From Lachnospiraceae bacterium (GTDB lineage Bacteria; Bacillota; Clostridia; Lachnospirales; Lachnospiraceae): a stretch of 64,000 nt of DNA. Location of the stretch: assembly GCA_910574285.1 (NCBI GenBank), contig CAJTAL010000002.1, forward strand, positions 1 through 64,000, read 5' to 3'. Position 1 is the stretch's first letter. Each line of letters starts with the position of its first letter. The notes beneath the pieces were generated by a model. It was not told the DNA's origin. It ran no database searches and saw nothing but the letters and a program-made list of their open reading frames with translations. The position numbers were made by a program, and so were the translations under genes. Positions 8,864 through 17,450 of the stretch are shown one piece after another.

Positions 8864-9757
8864 GTGTCTAACAAACCAAGAAAAATGACGTTGGAAAAAA
8901 AGCATAATTTAACAGGATGGGCTTTTTTGGCACCAGCAATATTTTTGATTGCGGTGTTTAGTTTTTGGCCAATGATCAAAGCGTTAGTTTTATCTTTTCA
9001 GACGGGGAAAGGTACAAATATGCAGATGGCTGGATTTACAAATTACATCAGAATGTTTCAAGATGATGTATTTATTCAGTCAATAAAAAACACATTTTTT
9101 TATTTCATTCTTCAAGTGCCCATTATGCTTGCAGTAGCGTTGGTGTTAGCTTGTATTCTAAATAAAAAAGACTTACGGTTTAAAGGATTTTTCCGAACAA
9201 TGATTTTTTTGCCGTGTACAACTTCATTGGTTGCGTATTCAATTATTTTTCGGTCTTTGTTTGCAAATAATGGATTAGTAAATTATGTTCTAGTGAATTT
9301 TGGAATTTTGGATAAACCATATAATTTTTTGACACAACCATTTGCGGCAAAAATGGTTATCATATTGGCTCTTTTGTGGAGATGGACAGGATATAATATG
9401 GTATTTTTCCTTTCTGGATTGCAAAACATTGAATATTCAGTATACGAAGCTGCAAAAATTGATGGAGCATCAGCAATACAGACATTTTTTAAGATTACTG
9501 TTCCATTATTAAAACCAACTATCTTGTTGACAGCAATAATGTCAACAAATGGAACATTACAGTTATTTGATGAATCAATTAACTTGACCGATGGAGGTCC
9601 TGCGAATGCTTCAATCTCTATGTCACATTACATATATAATTTATGTTTTAAGTATGTGCCGAATTTTGGATATGCAGCAGCGATGTCCTTCTTTATATTA
9701 CTGTTGGTTGCAGTATTAGCATTTATACAAATGAGGGTGGGTGATAAACGTGATTAA
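8864..9757 (+). CDS. CUT1 ABC importer permease 1 (MalF/LacF type)
   Basis: GTG start at 8864 behind AGGAGGGG. The 297-residue protein has six predicted membrane segments and the cytoplasmic EAA loop YEAAKIDGASAIQTFFKITVPLLKP at about residues 200-225, which docks on the ABC ATPase. It starts 71 bases after the binding protein and ends inside the next permease gene. Confidence 0.9.
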   Translation: MSNKPRKMTLEKKHNLTGWAFLAPAIFLIAVFSFWPMIKALVLSFQTGKGTNMQMAGFTNYIRMFQDDVFIQSIKNTFFYFILQVPIMLAVALVLACILNKKDLRFKGFFRTMIFLPCTTSLVAYSIIFRSLFANNGLVNYVLVNFGILDKPYNFLTQPFAAKMVIILALLWRWTGYNMVFFLSGLQNIEYSVYEAAKIDGASAIQTFFKITVPLLKPTILLTAIMSTNGTLQLFDESINLTDGGPANASISMSHYIYNLCFKYVPNFGYAAAMSFFILLLVAVLAFIQMRVGDKRD

Positions 9758-10559
9758 AAAAATGAAAAATATAGGAATGTATGCATTCTTGATTTTGGTT
9801 ACTTTTATTTCAGTATTTCCTTTGTACTGGATGGTAAGTGCATCCACAAACAAAAGTGTGGATGTATCAAAAGGTGTATTATCGTTTGGCTCTCATTTGG
9901 GAGAAAACTTGAAAAATCTGCTGGCAAATCAAGATGTAGGGGCTGCATTGGTCAATTCATTTAAATATGCAATATTACTTACAATAGTTTCGATGGTGAT
10001 ATGTTCCTTGGCAGGATATGGATTTGAAATTTATCATGATAAAGCAAAAGATGCCGTGATGGGTGTGATTCTTCTTGCAATGATGGTTCCATTTATTACG
10101 ATATTGGTCCCATTGTTTCAGATGGTTGCAAAAATGAAAATGTTAAATAGTACGTTGGGATTCATTTTACCAACGGTATCAACCCCATTTTTAATCATGA
10201 TGTTTCGGCAGAGTGCAAGATCATTTCCTCATAATATTATTGAAGCTGCCAGATTAGATGGACTTTCGGAAATTAGAATCTTCTTTCAGATGTTTATTCC
10301 TACAATGAAATCAACATATGCAGCGGCTATGACTATTACATTTATGAATGCTTGGAATAGTTATATGTGGCCGAAAGTAATCATGACACAATCCAAGAGC
10401 ATGACAATGCCAATGGTTGTAGCAAATCTGACAGAGGGATATGTAACAGACTATGGAATGCTTATGTTGGCAGTCTTAATATGTACATTGCCTACCGCCT
10501 TAGTATTCTTTATTTTACAGAAGAATTTTGCAGAAGGTATTACTGGAGCTGTAAAATAA
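9750..10559 (+). CDS. CUT1 ABC importer permease 2 (MalG/LacG type)
   Basis: I choose the GTG at 9750 because GGGTGG lies about 10 bases upstream; it overlaps the previous stop by 8 bases, which implies coupled translation (GTG 9741 and ATG 9762 are alternatives). The 269-residue protein has six membrane segments and the EAA loop IIEAARLDGLSEIRIFFQMFIP near residue 170. It pairs with permease 1. Confidence 0.88.
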   Translation: MIKKMKNIGMYAFLILVTFISVFPLYWMVSASTNKSVDVSKGVLSFGSHLGENLKNLLANQDVGAALVNSFKYAILLTIVSMVICSLAGYGFEIYHDKAKDAVMGVILLAMMVPFITILVPLFQMVAKMKMLNSTLGFILPTVSTPFLIMMFRQSARSFPHNIIEAARLDGLSEIRIFFQMFIPTMKSTYAAAMTITFMNAWNSYMWPKVIMTQSKSMTMPMVVANLTEGYVTDYGMLMLAVLICTLPTALVFFILQKNFAEGITGAVK

Positions 10560-10590
10560 TAAATGATATCTATAAAGAAAGGGATTAGAA

Positions 10591-12623
10591 ATGGAATATA
10601 AAAAAATAAATATGCCAGGTCTTCTGCATGGTGGAGATTATAATCCTGAACAATGGTTAGATAGACCGGATATTCTTGAAGAGGATATCCGGTTAATGAA
10701 ATTAGCGCATGTAAATAATGTTTCACTAGGAATATTTTCGTGGGCATTTTTAGAGCCAGAAGAAGGAAAATATCAGTTTGACTATTTAGAAGAAATTATT
10801 AACCGTTTATATGACAATGGCATCTATACAAATCTAGCTACACCAACAGGTGCAATGCCAAATTGGATGACTCAAAAATATCCTGAAGTAATGCAGACAG
10901 ATGAAAACGGGATACAGAATTTACCAGGAAAAAGGCATAATTTTTGTTACACGTCTGCTGTTATGAGAGAAAAAACTAGAAAGTTGGATTTGAAATTATC
11001 AGAACGCTTTGGAAAACATCCAGGAGTAATTCTTTGGCATATATCAAACGAATACGGAGGAAATTTTAGGGATGCTTCTTGTCATTGCGAAGAATGTCAA
11101 AAAGCATTTCGGAAATGGTTGAAAAAAAATACAAAACATTGGATGCATTGAATCATGCATGGTGGAGTGCGTTTTGGAGTCATACTTATACCGATTGGGA
11201 ACAGATTCATTCACCTTCTCCGAGGGGAGAGGATGAATTACACGGTTTGAAATTGGACTGGAAAAGATTTGTGAGCGAACAGTTACAGGACTTTTGTAGA
11301 GAAGAGATTCGAGCTGTTAAAACATATTCGGATCTTCCAGTTACAACAAACATGATGATGTATTTTTCACCATTGGATTATGATAAATGGGCAGAGGAGT
11401 TGGATGTGATTTCTTGGGACTCTTATCCGAGTTGGCATACAAAAGAAGATGAAGTACCGATTGCTGTGTGGGCAGCCTTTATGCATAACCAGATGAGAGG
11501 ATTTCAGAAGAAGCCATTTTTGATGATGGAATCAACACCATCACTTGTGAATTGGGATGAGGAAAATAATGTAAAAAGACCGGGGATGAATTACTTATCT
11601 TCAATGCAGGCAATTGCGTTAGGTTCGGATAGTGTTCTTTATTTTCAATGGAGAAAAAGCAGAGGATCGAGTGAAAAGTTTCATGGAGCGGTTGTTGATC
11701 ATGATGCGTCAGAAAAGAATAGAGTTTTTCAAGAAGTTGCTTGGATTGGCAAAGATCTAGAAAAGCTAAGCAGTCAAATACTAAGTACATGTAATAGGGC
11801 GAAGGTAGCTATTATTATGGATTGGGAAAATTGGTGGGCTCTTTCTGACGCACAAGCAATATCGAGAAAATTTGATTATACGGAAGAACTTTTAAAATAT
11901 TATCGGGTTTTTTGGGAAAAAGGAATTGAAGTTGATATAATTTCCATGGATCGAGAGTTGTTAGATTATCAGCTTGTGGTTGCTCCGACCTTGTACTTGC
12001 ATAAAAAAGAGTATATTCATAAAGTAGAAGCATACGTGGAAGCAGGTGGAATATATGTAACAACTTATTGGAGTGGAGTAGTAAATGAAACAGATTTATG
12101 TTTTATTGGAGAGAGACCACATGAGAGATTGCTAGGATTATCAGTTGATGAGATTGATGTGGGGAATGAATATTTTCCAAATACTTTCTCCTATAAAGAT
12201 GGTGTATATAAAGCCGGTGTGTTAAGAGAAGTTGTGACACTTCAAACTGCAAAGCCGTTGGGAACATACTTGCAAGATTACAATGTAAATACTCCAGCAA
12301 TTACAGAAAATGCGTATGGCAAAGGAAAAGCTTACTATGTTGTTGTTCAACCAGATCTGGAATTTTTGAAAGAATTTTTGGGCGATGTAATTGAGGAAGC
12401 AAATGTGGAAGCAAATTTGACGGAAACATTACCTTATGGAGTTACTGTTTCAAAAAGAAGTGGAAAAGAACAGAAAGATGATGTATATTTTCTTCAGAAT
12501 TTTAACAGACATCCTGTGAAGATGGTTTTGAATGAATGTTATACAAATTTGATTACTGATGAAATCCTTACAGGTTCAATAAAACTGCAAACATATCAAT
12601 GTATTGTGATGCAAAAGAAATAA
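10591..12623 (+). pseudogene. GH42 beta-galactosidase, split by a one-base slip in an A8 run
   Basis: The N-terminal frame (10591-11151) has the GH42 start GLLHGGDYNPEQW, the acid/base region WHISNEYGG (E154) and the Cys cluster CHCEECQ. At 11122-11129 a run of eight A breaks the frame. One additional A would give KKKYKTLDALNHAWW and continue into the second frame (ends 12623), which carries the nucleophile block FLMMESTPSLVNW and the C-terminal domains. The two catalytic Glu are therefore on different frames. It follows the importer by 31 bases with its own AAAGGG site. It may be a true pseudogene, a slippage-expressed gene or a homopolymer error. It has no signal peptide, so it would act on imported galactosides. 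Confidence 0.85.
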
Positions 12624-12649
12624 GATTCCGTAATAGGGAGGAGCTCACA

Positions 12650-13504
12650 TTGAAATCAAAGGCAAAGACATTTTTAATTGATATTTTACTTGATATTGTA
12701 GGTGGTTGTTTCATTGCGATTGGAGTCTATAATTTTGCAGTGGCATCTGGATTTCCGGTAGCAGGTATATCAGGTATTGCAATCGTGTTTTATTATTTTT
12801 GGAAAATTCCAATTGGTACAATGACGACAATTTTGAATATTCCAATTATTTTAATTTGTTACAAGTTGTTGGGAAAACAATTTTTTTTAAGATCAATAAA
12901 GACAATGTTAATTTCTAATATACTGATGGACTGGGTTGTTCCATTGTTTCCAGTTTACCAAGGTGATATGATGTTATCTTGTATTTGTATGAGTGTATTC
13001 TCAGGAATCGGATATGCATTAATTTACATGAGAGATACCTCTACAGGTGGAGCAGATTTTGTTTTGATGGCAATACACAAGGCAAAGCCACATATTTCTG
13101 TAGGAAAAATTATCATTGTTATGGATTTTATTATTGTAATTATTGGTGGAATTCTGATGCGTGGAAACATTGATAAGATTATTTATGGATTAATTGGAAC
13201 GTATATTCTATCATTTGTCGTAGATAAGCTAATGTATGGCGTTGATGCTGGAAAACTTGCTTTGATTGTAACAGAAAAGGGACCACAAATTGCGGCAAAA
13301 ATTGATGAGCTATCACAACGAGGGGCAACTTTGATTAAGGCAGAAGGAAGTTATACAGGACGTGAAAAAGAAGTATTAATGTGTGCATGTAACAATAAAG
13401 AAATGCATACGATTCAAGAAGCTGTAAAGAAAGTAGATTCATCAGCGTTTCTTGTTATAATGGAATCGAATGAAGTGCGTGGAAAAGGATTCAAGCCACA
13501 TTAA
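12650..13504 (+). CDS. YitT-family membrane protein (DUF161/DUF2179)
   Basis: TTG start at 12650 behind GGGAGGAG. The 284-residue protein has five or six membrane segments (residues about 10-190) including the family motif ASGFPVAGISGIAIV and RDTSTGGADFV, then a soluble DUF2179 domain ending SAFLVIMESNEVRGKGFKPH. It is the last intact gene of the operon. YitT proteins are of unsettled transport function; here it may export or import a pathway amine or amino acid, which is inference from position only. A paralogue is at 58259-59107. Confidence 0.85.
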   Translation: MKSKAKTFLIDILLDIVGGCFIAIGVYNFAVASGFPVAGISGIAIVFYYFWKIPIGTMTTILNIPIILICYKLLGKQFFLRSIKTMLISNILMDWVVPLFPVYQGDMMLSCICMSVFSGIGYALIYMRDTSTGGADFVLMAIHKAKPHISVGKIIIVMDFIIVIIGGILMRGNIDKIIYGLIGTYILSFVVDKLMYGVDAGKLALIVTEKGPQIAAKIDELSQRGATLIKAEGSYTGREKEVLMCACNNKEMHTIQEAVKKVDSSAFLVIMESNEVRGKGFKPH

Positions 13505-13538
13505 AAGAAATATAATATAAAAATTAAGAAGTTCTAGC

Positions 13539-13810
13539 ATGGATCGGTATAAGATTGGATCCGGAACATTATCTTTGATTATGGAACGTTATCACGCGGG
13601 AGGAATTCCGATTGAAGAACTCCAGATGATGCCACCAAAAGAGGTGGAATTACTTTTTTATCCTCAGAAAAATATTAAAAAGAAGGATATTCCACTTCCA
13701 GATTTCCAGTACTACTATGATAGGATTCATACCCCAAACAGTCGAGTAAATATCTCTTACTGCTGGTTAGATTACAAAGAGCATATTGTCTCACAGGAAA
13801 ATATTCTAGG
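13539..13810 (+). pseudogene. Fragment of an IS21-type IstA N-terminus
   Basis: The first ~90 residues of the frame (MDRYKIGSGTLSLIMERYH, then PKEVELLFYPQKN and YCWLDYKEHI) follow the layout of a third IstA type. At about 13800 the sequence changes into an unrelated coding fragment, with the frame kept open by chance. Not functional. Confidence 0.55.
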
Positions 13811-14063
13811 TTACAAAGAAATCGCAGAGAATATTTATGAAAATTCAGAGGTTTATCCAGTTGCATATGTGACCAGTCAATATCTTTCGGAAGAGGATTA
13901 TAATACCCTGGAATTTCCATATAATCAGACAGCATTTCTTGACTTTGCTGTTGTGAAAAACAGAAGTTCCTGTGCCGGATGGAAGGAACAGCTTCAATCA
14001 AAGATACAGGAAGTAGATATTGGATTTCAATATAAAGAGATAGATAGCAGGCAGTCAGTATAA
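13800..14063 (+). pseudogene. Fragment resembling the extracellular part of a YfhO-type membrane protein
   Basis: The residues YENSEVYPVAYVTSQYLSEE and FPYNQTAFLDFAVVKN resemble the lumenal domain of YfhO-like glycosyl membrane proteins. Neither membrane segments nor a start are present. It sits between an IstA remnant and an Xre remnant and is best read as debris. Confidence 0.45.
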
Positions 14064-14081
14064 TGGGAAAGTGAGCAGAGC

Positions 14082-14249
14082 ATGCCCGATGTGGAAAAAA
14101 TAATTATAATGAGTGATTATTTTAATGTTACTACAGATTATATCTTAAAAGGTATTGAAGTAGTCGAAAATAAAGAAGAAAAAAGTAAAGAAATTGTAGG
14201 AAAAGTGCTCTATATTGCATCTACAGCATTAATTGTGTATATTCCGTTC
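14082..14249 (+). pseudogene. C-terminal remnant of an Xre-type regulator, cut by an IS21 end
   Basis: PDVEKIIIMSDYFNVTTDYILKGIE is typical of the end of a small Xre DNA-binding domain (the segment that follows the WExG motif), and a membrane-like tail (VLYIASTALIVYIPF) follows. The HTH itself is missing on the left. On the right the frame runs into the IS21 terminal repeats at about 14250. Confidence 0.6.
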
Positions 14250-14340
14250 CAAGTGAACCACTTGCACGGTCAAACTGAGCCAGTCCCACGGAGGATGAGA
14301 GCCACCCTCACGGAGACTGAGCCAATGCTATTTTATACTA
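14250..14340. repeat. Right terminal region of IS21-type element 1
   Basis: GTGAACCAC, CTGAGCCA, GAGAGCCACC and CTGAGCCA boxes are the inverted-orientation counterparts of the GTGGCTCA boxes at 1511-1588. This is the 3' end of the same type of element, reached by reading leftward from the istB tail. Confidence 0.65.
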
Positions 14341-14384
14341 ATTATCAGGCAACTGCCTGTTAATTATAAATACAACTGAATAAA

Positions 14385-14591
14385 TCATAGGTCATAATAA
14401 TCGTCTGGTAATACAATGCCGTTTTCTTCCAGAAGCTTTTTCAGGAAATGTACCTGACGCTGGAGAGATTCTATTTCAATCCAGTTGCCATGACATAATT
14501 CATCGCATTCTTCCAGTTCAAGACGAGCTAACACATAGTCTTGCCACTTGATACAATGATGATCTTTACTGAATGCACAATAATTATTCAT
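14385..14591 (-). CDS. Small IS21-associated accessory protein
   Basis: The 68-residue protein ([45 protein letters not shown]) overlaps the istB stop by 8 bases and has a C-terminal coiled-coil-like helix. A small gene in this position travels with some IS21 elements. Its role is unknown to me. Confidence 0.55.
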   Translation of the reverse strand: MNNYCAFSKDHHCIKWQDYVLARLELEECDELCHGNWIEIESLQRQVHFLKKLLEENGIVLPDDYYDL

Positions 14592-14829
14592 GGATGCCTC
14601 CTTTCTGGGCTGCTTTCAATCCGTGACGCTCACGCATGGATACCTTACCATCAATCAACACTTCATATGAATTGTGAATGATTCGATCCATGATTGCTTC
14701 TGAAATAGGACTTCCAGCAGCCTCTGTTGGAGTAATGCGTGAATACCACTCTACCGGTTCATACTGAGTACAAAAGATGGTGGATTTATCTGTGCATCTT
14801 GATTCTGCAATCTCAAGAAGGTCATATAG
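14584..14829 (-). pseudogene. istB: C-terminal fragment of the IS21 helper ATPase IstB
   Basis: Reading leftward: [59 protein letters not shown], stop at 14584. These are the last motifs of the AAA+ helper IstB. Everything upstream, including Walker A and B, is missing. Homology starts abruptly at about 14829, next to the Xre gene at 14832. It is complementary to the istA 5' piece at 404-1450. Confidence 0.85.
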
Positions 14830-14831
14830 TT

Positions 14832-15167
14832 ATGGAGTATGAAAAAGTACTTGGGGCGCACATAAAAGATATAAGGAAAAGGCGTAACATGACACAGGAA
14901 ATACTAGCTGAGTTAGTGGGGGTCACTAGTCAACATATTAGTAATATAGAGACGGGAAAAACAAAAGTAAGTTTATCTACCTTCATTAAAATTGTAAATG
15001 AATTAAATATACCACCAGAGATGGTACTGGCTGAATGTATGAAAATTGAAACACCTGCCTTGAAGAATGAAATTATGGATATTATACAAGATTGTAGTCA
15101 GAAAGAATTGAAAATTATTGCAGAAATAATTGAATCTTCTAAAGTGATTTTAAGAAAAATAAGCTAG
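14832..15167 (+). CDS. Xre-family repressor of the integrative element
   Basis: I use the ATG at 14832 (MEYEKVLGAHIKDIRKRRNMTQ); the AAGAAGG ribosome-like site at 14815-14821 lies within the IS21 fragment, so the IS junction may have supplied it. The 111-residue protein has a classic HTH (TQEILAELVGVTSQHISNIETGKTKVSLSTFIKIVNEL) at about residues 20-60 and a short C-terminal helix region. It occupies the place of the Orf9-type repressor in Tn916-like elements. Confidence 0.82.
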   Translation: MEYEKVLGAHIKDIRKRRNMTQEILAELVGVTSQHISNIETGKTKVSLSTFIKIVNELNIPPEMVLAECMKIETPALKNEIMDIIQDCSQKELKIIAEIIESSKVILRKIS

Positions 15168-15499
15168 TATAACCATACTAAGCTATGTAGGTAAATTTTG
15201 GGTTAAAGGTATAGTGTAGAACGTCACGCTATTTGCTCCAGTTTCAAGCAAATTAATTTATCAAGAAAACCTTGGGGGTCTTCCACGGTAAACGCAAGCT
15301 TTTTGCTTATTTTGCTCTGTATGAAGTTTTCGTAATGAAAAAACAAATTTTGTACCTTTCAGAGCTTAATTACTTCAATTACTATAAGAGCACAATTATG
15401 CACATCTGCCAAATTGAATCAGTTCTGCTCTGAGTATTTTGTGAAAACAGAGATATGCGTTTACCGTGGGGGGTCTTCCATCCCCAAACCCCTGGAACC

Positions 15500-15543
15500 C
15501 TTGCCACAGCAATAATCAGCCATCTAATGATTGTTGTGGCAAG
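15500..15543. repeat. Strong hairpin in the element control region
   Basis: CTTGCCACAGCAAT pairs with ATTGTTGTGGCAAG (one G:T pair) around a 16-base loop. No T run follows, so it is not an obvious terminator. It could be a transfer-origin-type or regulatory hairpin. Confidence 0.5.
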
Positions 15544-15705
15544 GCATAAAAAAGGGATTATATAATTCGACTAATTTGACTCAAAATGACCTCAAATAAA
15601 ACGCAAAATAACAGTATAGGAATGTGGTGTTGCGATAGCTATATTAATTGATAAAAAGGTATGTACCAAAGCTTATTTATTTGCAGTGGGTTATATTAGT
15701 ATAGC

Positions 15706-15797
15706 GTCTCAATCATTTTTTTGATTTATAAAAACCATGCAAATCCAATATCCATAAGGAAAAGCGGGAATTGTATTAGTAAAAAAATGATTGAGAC
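15706..15797. repeat. MITE-like element with 17-bp terminal inverted repeats
   Basis: GTCTCAATCATTTTTTT (15706-15722) is repeated in perfect inversion at 15781-15797, with 58 bases between. An AGTATA box lies just outside each arm, in inverted orientation, with a slightly different spacing. No coding capacity. Confidence 0.6.
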
Positions 15798-16055
15798 ATA
15801 GTATACTGACCATTTAACACTCTTAACCTTGAATCCAGGGTAAAAATTTATAATGAAATTAGGGTTACAACTTATGTGTTGTTAAAATACGTCCTGTGGG
15901 CATCTGTCCATCTGGGCGTTTTTTATATTTCTGAAAGATTATTAAAAATTTTCTTCCAGACCCGAACATTCGCATTGTCCCATTCGGGCTATTGAATGAA
16001 AGGGAAAATAGAAATCCTACCGTAATCCGGCAGGACGGGAAGGAGGTGAACTCGA

Positions 16056-16496
16056 ATGAGGAAATCTTCTTCCTATGATGAAATGGCAGTCCGGAAACAA
16101 TTTGACCGGATATGCAAACTGGCATTGAAAGGCGAAAAGATAGACTACCGCAGACATATCGCTTACAGGCAGAAGCATGAGGTGATGCTGTCGGAATTGT
16201 CAGAAAAGGATATGGGCAGACTTTTTACTGTGGATGACTATGGAGTGGAAAATCAATGGTTCCAGGTACTTGGCTATGATATAGAAGTGAAGGATATGTT
16301 GATTGCGGAGGCGTTGCAGGCACTTTCTGAAAAGAAAAGGGATGTGGTTCTGCTTTCTTATTTTATGGATATGAGCGATGCAGAAATTGGCAGGGCATTG
16401 AATCTTGTCCGTAGTACAGTCTATGAACACAGAAAGCGTTCGCTAGAATTGATGAAAAATATTATGGAGGAACATACGGATGAAAAGAAAAGGTAA
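16056..16496 (+). CDS. Sigma-70-like regulator, Tn916 Orf7 type
   Basis: ATG at 16056 behind AAGGAGGTGA. The 146-residue protein has a C-terminal sigma region 4 HTH (LSEKKRDVVLLSYFMDMSDAEIGRALNLVRSTVYEHRKRSLELMKNIM, residues about 88-135). The N-terminal half (FDRICKLALKGEKIDYRR) is typical of the Tn916/Tn1549 element regulator. It should activate the element's excision or transfer genes. It overlaps the next gene by 17 bases. Confidence 0.85.
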   Translation: MRKSSSYDEMAVRKQFDRICKLALKGEKIDYRRHIAYRQKHEVMLSELSEKDMGRLFTVDDYGVENQWFQVLGYDIEVKDMLIAEALQALSEKKRDVVLLSYFMDMSDAEIGRALNLVRSTVYEHRKRSLELMKNIMEEHTDEKKR

Positions 16497-16728
16497 ACAG
16501 ACTAAGAATGTCAATTTGCTGCCGTTCCATATTATTAAGGCAGCATCAGAAGGAGATATAGGGGCAATTCATAAAGTGTTGAGCCATTATGAAGGTTACA
16601 TAGCAAGGCTTTCTATACAGTGTTTGTACGATGAATATGGACAGCCGCATTATTGTGTGGATGAAACCTTGCGTAAGAGATTGGAAACAAAGCTGATTAC
16701 AAAAATATTGAATTTTGAAATAGCATAA
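16480..16728 (+). CDS. Tn916 Orf8-like helix-turn-helix domain protein
   Basis: The 82-residue protein (NLLPFHIIKAASEGDIGAIHKVLSHYEGYIARLS; DETLRKRLETKLITKIL) matches the small protein coded directly after the sigma-like factor in Tn916-family elements. Coupled to it by a 17-base overlap. Function in the element is not well defined. Confidence 0.8.
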   Translation: MKRKGKQTKNVNLLPFHIIKAASEGDIGAIHKVLSHYEGYIARLSIQCLYDEYGQPHYCVDETLRKRLETKLITKILNFEIA

Positions 16729-17156
16729 CCGGCAAATAGTTTCCTTACCCTTTCGGAAGCTGACAAAAATATTGTACCTTGACAAGTTCATATTGAGAAT
16801 CCTGCAGGACGTATGGAGCAGTGGAGCTATTTAATGAATACGCCATGACTATCTGTATCTGCCACTTTGCGACATCATGTCGTAAAGTGGTAGGTATTGG
16901 AAACGATGGAATGTTGATTCGGACATTGAAGTAAAGATACGAGCGATAGATATTTGATTACTGGCAAAGGGACAGGAACTTTGCGGCGATGATGCTGTTT
17001 CTGATAATGATACTTCCGGAGTAAGCTGTTCCGGTCTGAAAAGATTGCAATTCCTACATGAAAACTGTTATTAGCAGTTTTTTGTATTCTATGGCGAATG
17101 GAGCTGTTTCCTGACAGCCACCTGCAGGGTAAAATTTTTTGGAAGGAGGGTAGAAA
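16729..17156. other. Non-coding spacer with a palindrome and a terminator
   Basis: No supported gene. A 29-bp near-perfect palindrome (CCACTTTGCGACAT at 16862-16875 against 16877-16890, one G:T pair) lies in the first half and an intrinsic terminator at 17061-17083 in the second. In Tn916 relatives this interval also separates the Orf8 gene from xis. Confidence 0.55.
17061..17083 (+). terminator. Intrinsic terminator after the sigma-like operon
   Basis: AAAACTG and CAGTTTT pair around a TTATTAG loop and run into a T tract. It would stop transcripts before xis. Confidence 0.7.
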
Positions 17157-17345
17157 ATGCCACGAAATATAAATAAGAAACGATTTGTCAGATACAAAGA
17201 GGGCGCGGAGTTATACAGTATGTGCCAGAGAAAGTTCGAGCAGATGGCAAAAGATGCAAATGCAATCTATAAATTGGATAAGCTGGTATTGGTAAATTGC
17301 GATATTTTTGAAGAATATTTAGAAACATTTAGAGTTAGAGGATAG
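17157..17345 (+). CDS. Excisionase-like small DNA-binding protein
   Basis: ATG at 17157 (TGGAAGGAGGGTAGAAA upstream). The 62-residue protein (MPRNINKKRFVRYKEGAELYSMCQRKFEQMAKDANAIYKL) has the size, basic N-terminus and MerR-like helix of Tn916-type Xis/DUF6462 proteins. It would bend DNA at the element end so that the integrase excises it. Confidence 0.78.
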   Translation: MPRNINKKRFVRYKEGAELYSMCQRKFEQMAKDANAIYKLDKLVLVNCDIFEEYLETFRVRG

Positions 17346-17371
17346 TCAAATGAAGAGATTCTGAAAAAGTA

Positions 17372-17420
17372 TTTTTGTCGGACAAAAACACTTGACTTTT
17401 TGTCTTACAGAAATTATAAT
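17372..17420 (+). promoter_or_regulatory. Consensus promoter with palindromic operator
   Basis: TTGACT (17392-17397) and TATAAT (17415-17420) are 17 bases apart. Directly upstream is the 17-bp palindrome TTTTTGTCGGACAAAAA (17372-17388), and TTTTTGTC recurs at 17397-17404 between the hexamers. This is a likely autoregulatory operator of the ribbon-helix-helix protein coded 30 bases downstream. Confidence 0.7.
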
Positions 17421-17450
17421 AGACTTAGTTATGAATGGAGGTGCATATAG

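Larger units (their letters stand above)
15168..16055. other. Long non-coding stretch with nested repeats and hairpins
   Basis: This 890-base gap has no supported gene. It contains a 14-bp inverted repeat with an attached direct repeat (15274-15480), a G:T-tolerant 14-bp hairpin CTTGCCACAGCAAT / ATTGTTGTGGCAAG (15500-15543), and a 17-bp perfect inverted repeat (15706-15797). A near-perfect ribosome site AAGGAGGTGA stands at its right end for the next gene. Confidence 0.6.

Noticed and set aside
14739-14831. Upstream extension of the Xre gene to an ATG at 14739
   Set aside because: The extra 31 residues are antisense istB sequence; the internal ATG at 14832 starts the conserved HTH protein.
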